Below are positions 52,974 to 63,515 of a DNA stretch of 64,000 bases, in pieces. Within the stretch, counting starts at the first letter, position 1; every line of letters starts with the position of its first letter. The translations under genes and the position numbers were made by a program. Below the pieces are notes generated by a model. It worked only from the letters and a program-made list of their open reading frames with translations, was not told the DNA's origin and made no database searches. The stretch comes from Bacteroidales bacterium (GTDB lineage: Bacteria; Bacteroidota; Bacteroidia; Bacteroidales; UBA7960): assembly GCA_003550725.1 (NCBI GenBank), contig PUKZ01000104.1, forward strand, positions 1-64,000. Reading direction: 5' to 3'.

Positions 52974-53060
52974 CACTCTCAAAAAATTGAAGGTGTGATG
53001 TTAAATTTCTGAATATAAGTTATTTTATTAAAATAAAGTATAAAAAACTAACTTTAAAGT

Positions 53061-53444
53061 ATGCCAACAATACAACAACTGGTTCGTAAGGGGCGAAAAA
53101 AAATTACTGGAAAGAGGAAGTCCCCTGCTCTTGATGCATGTCCGCAGCGTCGTGGTGTATGTGTAAGGGTTTATACAACTACACCCAAAAAGCCTAATTC
53201 AGCTATGCGTAAAGTAGCCAGGGTAAGGCTCACTAACGGTAAAGAAGTTAATGCATATATTCCCGGCGAAGGTCATAATTTGCAGGAACACTCCATTGTA
53301 CTAATGCGGGGAGGCAGGGTTAAAGATCTTCCCGGTGTAAGATACCACATTGTAAGGGGTGCTCTTGACACAAGTGGAGTTGACGGCCGTTCACAACGAA
53401 GATCAAAATATGGTACAAAACGACCAAAAAAAGATAAAAAATAA
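53061..53444 (+). CDS. rpsL: 30S ribosomal protein S12
   Basis: The 127-residue protein is a full-length S12 ([14 protein letters not shown] start, [18 protein letters not shown] loop, [10 protein letters not shown], basic end). It sits in the decoding centre. Lys residues at the two positions linked to streptomycin resistance (in TPKKPNS and around LPGVRYH) look wild type. First gene of the str-S10-spc operon; rpsG follows after 50 bases. Confidence 0.98.
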   Translation: MPTIQQLVRKGRKKITGKRKSPALDACPQRRGVCVRVYTTTPKKPNSAMRKVARVRLTNGKEVNAYIPGEGHNLQEHSIVLMRGGRVKDLPGVRYHIVRGALDTSGVDGRSQRRSKYGTKRPKKDKK

Positions 53445-53494
53445 AACCCGGGTTTGAATTAAAATAATATCAAACTGGCAAAATTGATATATCA

Positions 53495-53962
53495 ATGAGA
53501 AAGTCAAAACCAAAAAAACGAATTATATTACCGGATCCTAAGCATAACGATGTTTTGGTTACAAGGTTTGTAAATAATCTTATGCTCAGGGGTAAAAAGA
53601 ATCTTGCATTTAAGATTTTTTATGATGCAATAGAAATTGTATCAGACAAAACCAAGGAAGATGGTTTGGAAGTATGGAAAAAGGCTTTAGCAAATGTTAC
53701 GCCTTCTGTTGAGGTTAAAAGCAGGCGTATAGGTGGTGCAACTTTTCAAATACCATCGGAGATCAGGCCGGAGCGAAAAACCTCTATTGGCATAAAGAAT
53801 ATGATCTCCTATGCAAAGAAAAGAAATGAGAGGGGAATGGCTAACAAACTTGCTGGTGAAATTTTATCAGCCAGTAAAGAAGAGGGTGCTGCTTTCAAAA
53901 GAAAAGAAGACATGCACCGTATGGCTGATGCCAACAAAGCTTTTTCACATTTTAGGTTTTAA
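53495..53962 (+). CDS. rpsG: 30S ribosomal protein S7
   Basis: The 155-residue protein carries the S7 core: [19 protein letters not shown] start, [17 protein letters not shown], and [20 protein letters not shown]. It starts assembly of the 30S head and lies at the E site. It lies between rpsL and fusA with 50-base gaps on both sides, as in the bacterial str operon. Confidence 0.98.
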   Translation: MRKSKPKKRIILPDPKHNDVLVTRFVNNLMLRGKKNLAFKIFYDAIEIVSDKTKEDGLEVWKKALANVTPSVEVKSRRIGGATFQIPSEIRPERKTSIGIKNMISYAKKRNERGMANKLAGEILSASKEEGAAFKRKEDMHRMADANKAFSHFRF

Positions 53963-54012
53963 AAACATATTATATTTATTAAATAGTATCATAATTTAAT
54001 TAAATAACGTCC

Positions 54013-56112
54013 ATGAGCCACAAATTAAAACATATGCGAAACATAGGCATTATGGCACATATAGATGCTGGTAAAACTACCACCACTGAGCGCATATTGT
54101 ACTATACCGGCGTAAACTTCCGTATGGGGGAAGTTCACAATGGTGCGGCTACTATGGACTGGATGAAGCAAGAGCAGGAAAGAGGAATCACAATTACTTC
54201 TGCTGCTACCACTATACTTTGGAACTATGATAATCAGCAATATAAGGTAAATATCATTGATACTCCCGGCCATGTTGATTTTACAGTTGAAGTTGAAAGA
54301 TCTCTCAGAATACTGGATGGAGCAATAACACTATTTTGTGCTGTAGGTGGTGTAGAACCGCAATCAGAAACAGTTTGGAGACAAGCAGATAAATACAAAG
54401 TGCCTCGCATCAGTTTTATTAATAAAATGGACAGGGCAGGTGCTGATTTTTTTGGCATTATTGACCAAATAAAAGAAAGGCTGGGTATGAATGCAGTGCC
54501 GCTGCAATTACCTATCGGTGAAGAAGATAACTTCAGAGGCATTATAGACCTGCTGGAAGAAAAAGCTTATGAATGGGATGAGCAAACTTTTGGAATGTCT
54601 TTCAAGGAAATACCAATACCAAAAGATATGCTGCCCAAAGTATCCAAATACAGAATGGAGCTTATTGAAGGTTGTGCCGAAGAAAGTGATGAGCTGCTGG
54701 AAAAGTTTATGAATGACCCTGACTCCATTTCAAAAAAAGAAATGATCGAAATAATACGTAAAGCAACATTAGATAGGCGTATTACCCCCGTTCTTTGTGG
54801 CTCGGCATTCAAAAATAAAGGGATTCAGTTATTGCTTGATGCAGTTGCAAAATACCTTCCATCACCACTTGATGTTGAAGCTATAAGCGGAGTACATCCG
54901 AAAACAAATAAACCCGAAACACGTGAAGCTGACATCAATAAACCTTTTGCCGCACTGGCTTTTAAAATTTCTACCGACCCATATGTTGGCCGACTGGCCT
55001 TTTTCAGGGTTTACTCCGGTAAACTGAAAGCAGGCTCATACGTTTACAATGTATCGGGCGGCAAAAAAGAACGTATTTCAAGAATATTGCAAATGCACGC
55101 CAACAAACAAAACCCTATTGATCAAATATTTGCCGGAGATATTGGAGCAGCGGTAGGATTTAAAAATATTAAAACAGGTGATACATTAACCGACGAAAAG
55201 CACCCTGTTTTGCTTGAATCTATATCATTTCCCGAACCGGTTATAAGTATAGCCATTGAGCCTAAAACACAAGCCGATATTGACAAGCTGTCAATGGCTC
55301 TTAATAAACTTACCGAAGAAGATCCAACATTTAAAGTTAAAATAGATAAAGATTCAGGGCAGACAATATTAAGCGGCATGGGCGAATTGCATCTTGAAGT
55401 GTTGCTCGACAGGCTTAAAAGAGAATTTAATGTTGAATGCAACCAGGGTAGCCCCCAGGTAGCTTATAAAGAAGCCCTTAAATCATCAATTAAATTCCGG
55501 GAGGTATATAAAAAACAAACCGGCGGTAAAGGAAAATTTGCTGATATAATCTTTGAAATGGAGCCTGCTGAAGATAATGTCACAGGGCTGCAATTTATAA
55601 ATAAAGTCAAAGGTGGAAACATACCGGCCGAATTTATACCTTCCGTTGAAAAAGGCTTTAAACAAGCCATGCAAAATGGAGTTTTAGCAGGATACCCTCT
55701 GCATAATTTAAAAGTTACATTACTGGATGGATCTTACCATAGTATTGATTCAGACCAGCTAGCTTTTGAATTAGTAGCACAAATCGGGTTTAAAAATGCC
55801 TGTAAAAAAGTAAAATCAATCCTACTGGAGCCAATTATGAAACTTGAAGTAGTAACACCAGGAATATATCTGGGTGAAGTGACTAGTGACCTCAGCCGTA
55901 GAAGAGGTAACGTTGATAATGTAAGCTCCAGGGCAAATATGCAGGTAATTAAAGCAAAGGTACCCCTGTCAGAAATGTTCGGCTATGTTACCGCATTGCG
56001 AACTTTAACCTCCGGCCGTGCAACCTCAACAATGGAGTTCTCTCATTACCAGGAAGCACCAAAGAGCGTACTGGAGGAAGTATTATATAAATTATATGGA
56101 ATGAAAATTTAA
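54013..56112 (+). CDS. fusA: Translation elongation factor G
   Basis: The 699-residue GTPase has G1 [14 protein letters not shown]3 DTPGHVDFT and G4 [10 protein letters not shown], followed by domains II to V ending in the [17 protein letters not shown] segment. It drives translocation of tRNA and mRNA. The gene lies between rpsG and rpsJ; tuf, which follows fusA in many bacteria, is absent here. Long antisense frames in this region are shadows. Confidence 0.98.
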   Translation: MSHKLKHMRNIGIMAHIDAGKTTTTERILYYTGVNFRMGEVHNGAATMDWMKQEQERGITITSAATTILWNYDNQQYKVNIIDTPGHVDFTVEVERSLRILDGAITLFCAVGGVEPQSETVWRQADKYKVPRISFINKMDRAGADFFGIIDQIKERLGMNAVPLQLPIGEEDNFRGIIDLLEEKAYEWDEQTFGMSFKEIPIPKDMLPKVSKYRMELIEGCAEESDELLEKFMNDPDSISKKEMIEIIRKATLDRRITPVLCGSAFKNKGIQLLLDAVAKYLPSPLDVEAISGVHPKTNKPETREADINKPFAALAFKISTDPYVGRLAFFRVYSGKLKAGSYVYNVSGGKKERISRILQMHANKQNPIDQIFAGDIGAAVGFKNIKTGDTLTDEKHPVLLESISFPEPVISIAIEPKTQADIDKLSMALNKLTEEDPTFKVKIDKDSGQTILSGMGELHLEVLLDRLKREFNVECNQGSPQVAYKEALKSSIKFREVYKKQTGGKGKFADIIFEMEPAEDNVTGLQFINKVKGGNIPAEFIPSVEKGFKQAMQNGVLAGYPLHNLKVTLLDGSYHSIDSDQLAFELVAQIGFKNACKKVKSILLEPIMKLEVVTPGIYLGEVTSDLSRRRGNVDNVSSRANMQVIKAKVPLSEMFGYVTALRTLTSGRATSTMEFSHYQEAPKSVLEEVLYKLYGMKI

Positions 56113-56146
56113 TTTTTTGATATAGCAAATTTTAAAATAATAAAAA

Positions 56147-56452
56147 GTGAGCCAAAGAATTAGAATTAAGTTAAAGTCTTACGATTACAATCTTGTGGAT
56201 AAATCAGCCGAAAAGATTGTTAAAACAGTTAAGCCAACCGGTGCTGTTGTAAATGGTCCTATACCATTACCAACAAATAAAAAAATTTTTACAGTTCTCA
56301 AGTCAACTTTTGTCAATAAAAAGTCCAGGGAACAATTCCAGCTTTCTTCATATAAACGATTGCTGGATATTTATTCAACATCATCGAAAACAGTCGATGC
56401 ACTGATGAAGCTTGAGCTTCCCAGTGGTGTTGAGGTTGAGATTAAAGTTTAA
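56147..56452 (+). CDS. rpsJ: 30S ribosomal protein S10
   Basis: The 101-residue protein ([37 protein letters not shown], ending [11 protein letters not shown]) is a normal S10. The start is GTG at 56147. It lies 34 bases after fusA, so the str and S10 operons are joined in this genome. Confidence 0.98.
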   Translation: MSQRIRIKLKSYDYNLVDKSAEKIVKTVKPTGAVVNGPIPLPTNKKIFTVLKSTFVNKKSREQFQLSSYKRLLDIYSTSSKTVDALMKLELPSGVEVEIKV

Positions 56453-56498
56453 TAAAATTGATATTTATTTCGCTATTGCGTAAAAAAAACTATAAAAA

Positions 56499-57128
56499 AT
56501 GTCCGGATTAATTGGAAAAAAGATAGGTATGACCAGCATCTTTGATGATGCAGGAAAACATGTGCCTTGTACGGTTATTGAAGCCGGCCCTTGCGTGGTT
56601 ACGCAAATAAAAACAAAAAAAACCGATGGATATGAAGCTATTCAATTAGCTTTTGATGATAAAAAAGAAAACAAAACTACCAAACCTTTGAAAGGTCACT
56701 TTGACAAAGCAAAAACCAAACCAAAAAAAGTTGTTGCAGAGTTTACACGCTTTGAAGAAGGACACCAGAAAAATTTTGGAGATGTTTTAAAAACAGATAT
56801 ATTTATTGAAGGTGAGTACATTGATGTAGTGGGAATATCTAAAGGTAAAGGTTTTCAGGGGGTAGTCAAAAGGCATGGATTTCGTGGTGTTGGAGACAAA
56901 ACCCATGGCCAGAAAGACCGTGTCAGGACAGGCGGATCTATAGGCGCTTCCTCTGACCCTTCAAGAGTTTTCAAAGGAATGAGAATGGGTGGCCGAACAG
57001 GAGGCGACAGGGTAAAAATGATCAATCTTCAAATAATGAAACTTATACCCGAAAAAAACCTGGTTATTATTAAAGGATCAGTACCTGGTCCAAATGGTTC
57101 ATATTTAATACTTGAAAGATGGAGTTAG
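56499..57128 (+). CDS. rplC: 50S ribosomal protein L3
   Basis: The 209-residue protein starts [19 protein letters not shown] and has the conserved [13 protein letters not shown] loop near the peptidyl-transferase centre and the [17 protein letters not shown] block. Its last 10 bases overlap the start of rplD, implying translational coupling. Confidence 0.98.
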   Translation: MSGLIGKKIGMTSIFDDAGKHVPCTVIEAGPCVVTQIKTKKTDGYEAIQLAFDDKKENKTTKPLKGHFDKAKTKPKKVVAEFTRFEEGHQKNFGDVLKTDIFIEGEYIDVVGISKGKGFQGVVKRHGFRGVGDKTHGQKDRVRTGGSIGASSDPSRVFKGMRMGGRTGGDRVKMINLQIMKLIPEKNLVIIKGSVPGPNGSYLILERWS

Positions 57129-57748
57129 CAGTTTACAATATTGAAGGAAATAAAACCGAAAAAACGGTTGAACTTAAAGATGATATTTTTGGTATCAAAC
57201 CAAATGAGCATGCTATTTACCTTGATGTTAAGCATTTTCTTGCCAACCAAAGGCAAGGAACACACAAGGCTAAAGGCAGAAGCGAAGTTAAGGGCAGTAC
57301 CAGGAAATTGCGCAGGCAAAAAGGTACAGGTATGGCCCGTGTTGGCGACATTAAGTCACCTATATTCAGAGGCGGAGGTGTTATATTTGGCCCAAAACCC
57401 AGAGATTATGGTTTTAAGCTTAACAAAAAAGTTAAAAGGCTGGCAAGAAAATCTGCCCTATCGCAAAAAGCCAAAGATAACAACATGATGATTGTTGAAG
57501 ATTTTACAATGGAAGCTCCAAAAACAAAACAATTTTTAGATATTCTAAAAAAATTGGAGCTTGACAATAAAAAGTCATTGTTGGTTTTGGGTGAAAGTAA
57601 TCAAAAAATCTTTCTGTCAGCTCGTAATATACCCAACTCAAAAGTAAAATTAGCCTCACAGCTAAATACTTATGAGATTTTAAACTGCCAACAAGTTGTT
57701 ATTGCCGAGAGTGCAATAAAGGAAATAGAAAGCAACTTGCTAAAATAA
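57119..57748 (+). CDS. rplD: 50S ribosomal protein L4
   Basis: The 209-residue protein has the conserved [20 protein letters not shown] extended loop and the [19 protein letters not shown] segment that lines the exit tunnel. It begins inside the end of rplC. In E. coli L4 also represses the S10 operon; whether it does here is unknown. Confidence 0.97.
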   Translation: MELAVYNIEGNKTEKTVELKDDIFGIKPNEHAIYLDVKHFLANQRQGTHKAKGRSEVKGSTRKLRRQKGTGMARVGDIKSPIFRGGGVIFGPKPRDYGFKLNKKVKRLARKSALSQKAKDNNMMIVEDFTMEAPKTKQFLDILKKLELDNKKSLLVLGESNQKIFLSARNIPNSKVKLASQLNTYEILNCQQVVIAESAIKEIESNLLK

Positions 57749-57789
57749 TTGATCAAACACATTAATAAGAGCTTTAAACAATAAAAAAA

Positions 57790-58083
57790 ATGGATATCCT
57801 GATAAAACCTTTAATTACGGAAAAGTTGACAGCGGTAACAGAAAAGTTCCCAAACCGCTACGGTTTTATAGTAGATAAAAAAGCAAGTAAAAACCAGATA
57901 AAACGGGCCATAGAAGAAATGTATGATGTTACCGTAGAATCGGTTAATACAATGAATTATCTTGGTAAACGAAAGGTTCGATATACCAAAACCGGCTTTA
58001 GGGAAGGAAGAGAAACCAGTTTCAAAAAAGCTATTGTTACAGTAGCCGAAGGAGAAGCCATTGATTTTTATAGTAACATTTAA
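57790..58083 (+). CDS. rplW: 50S ribosomal protein L23
   Basis: The 97-residue protein matches L23: [37 protein letters not shown] and [19 protein letters not shown]. It sits at the tunnel exit, where SRP and trigger factor dock. rplB follows after 14 bases. Confidence 0.98.
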   Translation: MDILIKPLITEKLTAVTEKFPNRYGFIVDKKASKNQIKRAIEEMYDVTVESVNTMNYLGKRKVRYTKTGFREGRETSFKKAIVTVAEGEAIDFYSNI

Positions 58084-58097
58084 GAAAAAATAAAATA

Positions 58098-58925
58098 ATG
58101 GGTGTAAGAAAATTCAAACCAACCACGCCAGGACAAAGATTTAAAATGATAAGTGATTTTGAGGAAATTACTACCTCCACTCCTGAAAAGAGCCTGCTGG
58201 TTGGCAAAAGAAAAACAGGAGGTAGAAACAAAGGTGGCAAGATGACTGTCAGGTTTACCGGTGGTGGGCACAAACAGAAATACCGTTTGATTGACTTTAA
58301 AAGAAATAAAGATGATATACCTGCAAAGGTTAAAACCATTGAATACGACCCTAACCGTTCTGCAAGGATAGCACTTGTATTTTATGCCGACGGCGAAAAG
58401 CGTTATATTATTGCTCCAAGTGGAATCAATGTAGGGCAAACAATTTTATCGGGCGAAAAGGCTCAACCTGATGTTGGAAATACATTGTTTCTGAAAAATA
58501 TACCATTGGGTAGTATTGTGCATAATGTTGAATTAAGCCCGGGACAGGGTGGAAAGCTTGCCCGCAGTGCCGGTTCTTATGCTCAGCTCACATCTCGTGA
58601 AGGTAAATATGCAGTTTTAAAGCTTCCTTCAGGGGAAACAAGGATGGCATTAGTTACCTGCAGAGCAACTATTGGCAGCGTATCTAATCCTGACCATATG
58701 CATATAACCTCGGGTAAAGCAGGACGAAGCAGATGGTTGGGTCGCAGGCCACGTGTAAGGGGAACTGTTATGAACCCTGCCGACCATCCAATGGGTGGTG
58801 GTGAAGGCCGCAATAGCGGCGGGCTTCCCAGAAGTAAAAAAGGATTGCCTGCAAAAGGTTATAAAACAAGAAATAAGAAAAAACTAACTAATAATCTTAT
58901 TCTTGAAAGAAAGAAAAAGAAATAG
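58098..58925 (+). CDS. rplB: 50S ribosomal protein L2
   Basis: The 275-residue protein has the L2 RNA-binding core [20 protein letters not shown] and the catalytic-centre signature [19 protein letters not shown]. It is needed for subunit association and peptidyl transfer. Length is standard; neighbours rplW and rpsS are in canonical order. Confidence 0.98.
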   Translation: MGVRKFKPTTPGQRFKMISDFEEITTSTPEKSLLVGKRKTGGRNKGGKMTVRFTGGGHKQKYRLIDFKRNKDDIPAKVKTIEYDPNRSARIALVFYADGEKRYIIAPSGINVGQTILSGEKAQPDVGNTLFLKNIPLGSIVHNVELSPGQGGKLARSAGSYAQLTSREGKYAVLKLPSGETRMALVTCRATIGSVSNPDHMHITSGKAGRSRWLGRRPRVRGTVMNPADHPMGGGEGRNSGGLPRSKKGLPAKGYKTRNKKKLTNNLILERKKKK

Positions 58926-58969
58926 AAAATAATAGATTTTTGAATTAATAATCAAAATAGCCAGTTAAA

Positions 58970-59248
58970 ATGAGCAGATCGCTTAAAAAAGGTCCATACA
59001 TAGACTATAAGCTTGAAAACAAAGTGCTGAAGATGGCCGGAAGCAAGAAAAAAACAGTTATCAAAACCTGGTCCAGGGCATCAATGATTTCACCGGATTT
59101 TGTCGGGCAAACTATAGCCGTACATAATGGCAATAAGTTCATCCCGGTATATATTACTGAAAACATGGTAGGACATAAGTTGGGAGAATTTGCACCAACA
59201 CGTATATTCAGAGGCCATGCAGGTAAAAAAGATAAAGCCAAAAAATAA
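58970..59248 (+). CDS. rpsS: 30S ribosomal protein S19
   Basis: The 92-residue protein ([57 protein letters not shown]) is a normal S19, which forms the head contact with S13. Located in canonical order between rplB and rplV. Confidence 0.98.
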   Translation: MSRSLKKGPYIDYKLENKVLKMAGSKKKTVIKTWSRASMISPDFVGQTIAVHNGNKFIPVYITENMVGHKLGEFAPTRIFRGHAGKKDKAKK

Positions 59249-59269
59249 TCTCGTAAACAATTATAAGTA

Positions 59270-59713
59270 ATGGGAATAAGAAAAAATTTAAGGGCTGAAA
59301 AACTAAAAGAAGAGCGTAAAAACAAGTGTTTTGCCAAACTGCAAAACTGCCCAACATCTCCACGAAAAATGAGATTGGTTGCAGATTTAATCAGAGGCAA
59401 AGATGTTGATAAAGCATTAAGCATTCTCAGGTTTACTAAAAAAGAAGCTGCCCAGCGCCTTGAAAAGCTTTTGCTGTCAGCAATTGCCAATTGGCAAAGT
59501 AAAAATGAAGGAGCAAGGTTAGAAGAAAGCAACCTCTATGTTAAAGAAATTTACGTTGACAGTGCAAGAATGCTCAAAAGGATCAGACCGGCTCCTCAAG
59601 GCAGAGCTCACAGAATAAGAAAAAGGTCAAATCATGTTACCCTTGTAGTTGACAGCAAAAAGCCTGTCATACAAGAAGAACAACAGACAGAAGAAGATAA
59701 TAACACTAAATAA
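59270..59713 (+). CDS. rplV: 50S ribosomal protein L22
   Basis: The 147-residue protein has the L22 core [29 protein letters not shown] and the tunnel hairpin [18 protein letters not shown]-like segment ([19 protein letters not shown]). It carries an acidic Gln/Glu tail of about 20 residues beyond the usual end. rpsC starts 7 bases after its stop. Confidence 0.97.
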   Translation: MGIRKNLRAEKLKEERKNKCFAKLQNCPTSPRKMRLVADLIRGKDVDKALSILRFTKKEAAQRLEKLLLSAIANWQSKNEGARLEESNLYVKEIYVDSARMLKRIRPAPQGRAHRIRKRSNHVTLVVDSKKPVIQEEQQTEEDNNTK

Positions 59714-59720
59714 TTTTAAA

Positions 59721-60431
59721 ATGGGGCAAAAAACAAATCCTATTGGTCTTAGGCTAGGCATTATCAAAGGTTGGGATTCCAACTGGTATGGAGGAAAAAA
59801 TTACGAATCAAAACTTATCGAAGATAACAATATTCGTAAATACCTGCATGTGCGTCTTGCTAAAGCCAATATTTCAAAAATTATTATCGAAAGAACGCTG
59901 AAACTTATTACAGTTACAATAAACACCGCACGACCGGGTATAATAATAGGTAAAGGCGGGCAAGAAGTAGATAAGTTAAAGGAAGAGTTGAAAAAAATCA
60001 CACAAAAAGAAGTACAGATAAACATTTCTGAAATTAAAAGACCTGAAATGGATGCTGTTTTAGTTGCAAAAAACGTATCAAACCAAATTCAGGGGCGAAT
60101 ATCTTTCAGGCGTGCAGTTAAAACAGCAATCGCTTCTACCATGAGGTTGGGCGCGGAAGGAATAAAAATAACTGTTGCTGGCAGACTGGGAGGTGCAGAA
60201 ATGGCAAGAAACGAAACATACAAAGAAGGTCGTATTCCGCTACATACATTAAGAGCCGATATTGATTATGCCCAGTCAGAAGCTCACACCACTTATGGGC
60301 GGATAGGAGTAAAAGTATGGATATGTAAAGGAGAAATATTCGGTAAAAAAGAACTTACACCCTTTATCGAAGAACCATTCAAAGGAAAAGGCCAGGGTGC
60401 AGGCCGAATGAGAAGTAAGAAAAAAAAGTAA
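59721..60431 (+). CDS. rpsC: 30S ribosomal protein S3
   Basis: The ORF track starts at 59649 inside rplV; the true ATG is 59721 ([20 protein letters not shown]), giving 236 residues. The KH domain shows [20 protein letters not shown], and the C-terminal domain has [18 protein letters not shown] and [14 protein letters not shown]-like residues. S3 lies at the mRNA entry channel and has helicase activity. Confidence 0.98.
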   Translation: MGQKTNPIGLRLGIIKGWDSNWYGGKNYESKLIEDNNIRKYLHVRLAKANISKIIIERTLKLITVTINTARPGIIIGKGGQEVDKLKEELKKITQKEVQINISEIKRPEMDAVLVAKNVSNQIQGRISFRRAVKTAIASTMRLGAEGIKITVAGRLGGAEMARNETYKEGRIPLHTLRADIDYAQSEAHTTYGRIGVKVWICKGEIFGKKELTPFIEEPFKGKGQGAGRMRSKKKK

Positions 60432-60469
60432 TTACAGTTTTGTAATATAAAATATAAACTTAAAAGGTA

Positions 60470-60892
60470 ATGTTACAACCGAAAAAAACAAAATTCAGAA
60501 GGCAACAAAAAGGAAAAATGAAGGGCAACACCAAGCGTGGTGCTGAATTGTCATTCGGTTCTTTTGGAATTAAGTCACTACAATCAAAATGGATTACCGG
60601 AAGACAACTGGAAGCTGCTCGACAGGCCATTACAAGACAAATGAAACGTGAGGGGCAATTGTGGATAAGAATATTCCCAGACAAACCTGTTACCAAGAAG
60701 CCTGCCGAAGTTCGTATGGGTAAAGGAAAAGGAACTCCCGAATATTTTGTTGCACGAGTCACACCGGGAAGAATAATATTTGAAGCCGAAGGCGTGCCCC
60801 TGGAAAGAGCAAAAGAAGCTCTCAGACTAGGTTCACAAAAATTGCCCATAAAAACAAAATTTGTAGTTCGAAGAGATTATGTCAAAGAATAG
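60470..60892 (+). CDS. rplP: 50S ribosomal protein L16
   Basis: The 140-residue protein starts [20 protein letters not shown] and has [20 protein letters not shown] and [17 protein letters not shown]16 organises the A-site tRNA-binding region of the 50S subunit. It is followed by a 139-base gap that contains a promoter-like element. Confidence 0.98.
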   Translation: MLQPKKTKFRRQQKGKMKGNTKRGAELSFGSFGIKSLQSKWITGRQLEAARQAITRQMKREGQLWIRIFPDKPVTKKPAEVRMGKGKGTPEYFVARVTPGRIIFEAEGVPLERAKEALRLGSQKLPIKTKFVVRRDYVKE

Positions 60893-60914
60893 TTTTTTTA
60901 TAAAAAAAATTTCG

Positions 60915-60922
60915 TATCTTTG
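60915..60922 (+). promoter_or_regulatory. Candidate internal promoter between rplP and rpmC
   Basis: TATCTTTG followed by CACTC matches TAnnTTTG and lies 110 bases before rpmC, in the largest gap of the operon. The leader contains TGTTT/AAACA around TCCG (60981-60994), a short stem that might bind a ribosomal protein. A -33 TTG is not clear. Confidence 0.5.
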
Positions 60923-61031
60923 CACTCTTTTTTAATAACTTTTATAGCTCTTGATATCAGAAATACAAAAGGTTTAGTGTTGTTTTCCGAAACAAAAAGA
61001 CGAGCAAACAATTATATAAATACTACATAAA

Positions 61032-61247
61032 ATGAAAGCATCAGTAATAAGGGAAATGTCAACAAGTGAACTCAATGAAAGACTTGAGGAAGATAAAAAG
61101 CATTTGGTCAGGCTCAGGCTTAACCATGCTGTTTCCCCACTTGAAAATCCAAATAAAATTAAGGCATATCGCAAAATTGTTGCAAGAATTAAAACAGAGC
61201 TAAGAAAAAGAGAAATTGAAGCGAATAATAAAGAAATAAAAAATTAA
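61032..61247 (+). CDS. rpmC: 50S ribosomal protein L29
   Basis: The 71-residue helical protein ([40 protein letters not shown]) is a normal L29 near the tunnel exit. rpsQ starts one base after its stop. It is the first gene behind the internal promoter. Confidence 0.97.
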   Translation: MKASVIREMSTSELNERLEEDKKHLVRLRLNHAVSPLENPNKIKAYRKIVARIKTELRKREIEANNKEIKN

Positions 61248-61248
61248 C

Positions 61249-61506
61249 ATGGAAACCAGAGGTATAAGAAAGGTAAGAACAGGCACTGTTGAAAGCAATA
61301 AAATGCAAAAATCAATAGTAGTTAAAGTTACCCGACAGGTGAAACATCGTAAATACGGGAAGTATGTAAAAAAACACTCTCGCTTCATGGCTCATGACAT
61401 GAACAATGAATGCAATCCCGGCGATAAGGTCCGTATTATGGAAACCAGGCCACTTAGCAAAAATAAATGTTGGAGATTAGTTGAAATAATTGAAAGAGCA
61501 AAATAA
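61249..61506 (+). CDS. rpsQ: 30S ribosomal protein S17
   Basis: The 85-residue OB-fold protein ([59 protein letters not shown]) is a normal S17, a primary binder of 16S rRNA. It overlaps nothing and is 3 bases from rplN. Confidence 0.98.
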   Translation: METRGIRKVRTGTVESNKMQKSIVVKVTRQVKHRKYGKYVKKHSRFMAHDMNNECNPGDKVRIMETRPLSKNKCWRLVEIIERAK

Positions 61507-61509
61507 ATT

Positions 61510-61878
61510 ATGATACAACAAGAATCAAGATTAGCAGTTGCAGACAATAGCGGTGCCAAAGAGGTTTTATGCATCAGGGTTTTAGGTGGTACCAAAAACA
61601 GGTATGCCAATATAGGTGATAAAATTATTGTTACGGTAAAAAACGCTTTACCCGCAGGTAACGTAAAAAAAGGCAGCCTGTCGAAAGCTGTAGTCGTCAG
61701 AACAAAAAACTCTGTCAGAAGAGCCGATGGTTCCTATATTCGCTTTGACGACAATGCAGTAGTTTTGATCACCCCTACTGAAGAAATGAGGGGTACCAGG
61801 ATCTTTGGACCAGTAGCCAGGGAACTAAGAGAAAAACAATATATGAAAATAGTATCATTAGCGCCCGAAGTGCTTTAA
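61510..61878 (+). CDS. rplN: 50S ribosomal protein L14
   Basis: The 122-residue protein ([59 protein letters not shown]) is a normal L14, the binding site for RsfS, whose gene is at 33698-34087 in this window. Confidence 0.98.
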   Translation: MIQQESRLAVADNSGAKEVLCIRVLGGTKNRYANIGDKIIVTVKNALPAGNVKKGSLSKAVVVRTKNSVRRADGSYIRFDDNAVVLITPTEEMRGTRIFGPVARELREKQYMKIVSLAPEVL

Positions 61879-61896
61879 TTTATAAAACAATAAACT

Positions 61897-62220
61897 ATGC
61901 AATTCAAAACACATATAAAAAAAGGAGATAACGTAAAAATAATTGCCGGTAATGCTCGTGGACAAGAAGGCAGGGTGCTTAACGTAGATATTAAAAATAA
62001 ACGTGCAATAGTTGAAGGTATTAACATCATTTCTAAGCATACCAAGCCAAATGCCGCAAATCCTCAAGGAGGTATAGTAAAAAAAGAAGCACCTGTTGAT
62101 ATTTCAAACCTGATGCTCGTAGATGCACAGGGAAACCCGACTCGCATAGGACGCAAAATTGATGAATCTACCGGAAAACTTGTACGTTATTCAAAAAAAT
62201 CAGGGGAGGTAATTAAGTGA
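61897..62220 (+). CDS. rplX: 50S ribosomal protein L24
   Basis: The 107-residue protein has the KOW motif [20 protein letters not shown] and the [19 protein letters not shown] segment. It initiates 50S assembly. Its TGA overlaps the ATG of rplE (TGATG), a translational-coupling arrangement. Confidence 0.97.
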   Translation: MQFKTHIKKGDNVKIIAGNARGQEGRVLNVDIKNKRAIVEGINIISKHTKPNAANPQGGIVKKEAPVDISNLMLVDAQGNPTRIGRKIDESTGKLVRYSKKSGEVIK

Positions 62221-62777
62221 TGAAATATACACCTAGGCTCAGAAAAAAATACCTGGAAGAAATTGTTCCAAAACTGATGAAAGAGTTTCAGTATAAGAAC
62301 GTAATGGAAGTTCCCAAATTGGTTAAAATTTGTCTTAATCAAGGTGTTGGCGATGCAATTGCAGATAAAAAACTTATAGAAAATGCCGTTGAAGAAATGT
62401 CGATCGTAGCCGGCCAAAAAGCGGTTCCTACAGTGTCAAAAAAAGATATTTCAAATTTTAAATTACGTCGCGGTATGCCTATAGGTTGCAGGTTAACACT
62501 GAGGCGTGAAAGAATGTATGAATTTTTAGACAGGCTAATATCTGTTTCAATACCAAGGGTCAGAGACTTTAGAGGTATAAGCGAAAAAGGATTTGACGGA
62601 AGAGGAAATTATACTATGGGAGTTTCTGAGCAAATAATATTTCCCGAAATTAATATCGACAAAGTTTCCAAAATAATGGGAATGGATATCGTTTTTGTAA
62701 CAACCGCAAAAACTGATAAAGAAGCATATGCACTGTTAAGAGAATTTGGTTTTCCATTTAAAAACATAAAAAATTGA
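62220..62777 (+). CDS. rplE: 50S ribosomal protein L5
   Basis: The ORF track uses the GTG at 62217; the ATG at 62220 ([11 protein letters not shown]) is the better start, 185 residues. Motifs: [15 protein letters not shown]-like [42 protein letters not shown], and the [10 protein letters not shown] end. L5 binds 5S rRNA in the central protuberance. Confidence 0.97.
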   Translation: MKYTPRLRKKYLEEIVPKLMKEFQYKNVMEVPKLVKICLNQGVGDAIADKKLIENAVEEMSIVAGQKAVPTVSKKDISNFKLRRGMPIGCRLTLRRERMYEFLDRLISVSIPRVRDFRGISEKGFDGRGNYTMGVSEQIIFPEINIDKVSKIMGMDIVFVTTAKTDKEAYALLREFGFPFKNIKN

Positions 62778-62786
62778 TATAGTTAT

Positions 62787-63056
62787 ATGGCAAAAGAGTC
62801 TATGAAAGCACGGGAGAAAAAAAGAGAACGTCTCGTAGCAAAATATGCAAAAAAAAGAGCTGAACTCAAAGCAGCAGGCGATTATGTTGGTTTGCAAAAA
62901 CTGCCCAAAAATGCATCCCCTGTTCGCTTACATAACCGATGCAAAATAACGGGGCGCCCAAAAGGCTATATGCGACAGTTTGGAGTTTCCCGGATAAACT
63001 TCAGGGAAATGGCCAATAACGGATTAATCCCGGGTATAAAAAAAGCAAGCTGGTAA
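62787..63056 (+). CDS. rpsN: 30S ribosomal protein S14, zinc-free long form
   Basis: The 89-residue protein is the long type without the CXXC zinc pairs (only one Cys, in [11 protein letters not shown]). It ends in [11 protein letters not shown], the conserved S14 terminus. It binds in the 30S head. Positioned canonically between rplE and rpsH. Confidence 0.97.
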   Translation: MAKESMKAREKKRERLVAKYAKKRAELKAAGDYVGLQKLPKNASPVRLHNRCKITGRPKGYMRQFGVSRINFREMANNGLIPGIKKASW

Positions 63057-63097
63057 ACAAACAGATATAGTGTTGTATAATTTATTATTTAATTAAC

Positions 63098-63496
63098 ATG
63101 ATTACGGATCCAATATCAGATTATTTGACAAGAATTAGAAATGCCATTAAAAGCAATCAGAGAATAGTTGAAATTCCTGCATCAAACTTAAAAAAAGGAA
63201 TTACAAAAATTCTTTATGAAAAAGGTTATATTCTAAATTATAAATTTGTTGATGACAACAAACAGGGAATTATAAAAATAGCTTTAAAATATAACCCGGT
63301 TACTAAGCTTCCGGCTATTAATACACTTGAAAGAGCCAGCAGACCAAGTATCAGGCGATACTGCGGACATGATAACCTTCCGCGTGTTATGAATGGCCTT
63401 GGTATTGCAATTTTATCAACATCCAAAGGTTTGATGACCGATAAGGAAGCAAAAAAACTTAAAACCGGCGGTGAAATTATTTGTTATATAAGTTAA
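63098..63496 (+). CDS. rpsH: 30S ribosomal protein S8
   Basis: The 132-residue protein has the start [20 protein letters not shown] and the C-terminal [20 protein letters not shown] signature. It nucleates the 30S platform; in E. coli S8 also represses the spc operon. The L6 gene follows after 19 bases. Confidence 0.98.
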   Translation: MITDPISDYLTRIRNAIKSNQRIVEIPASNLKKGITKILYEKGYILNYKFVDDNKQGIIKIALKYNPVTKLPAINTLERASRPSIRRYCGHDNLPRVMNGLGIAILSTSKGLMTDKEAKKLKTGGEIICYIS

Positions 63497-63515
63497 AAAG
63501 TAAGAGGAAAAAATT

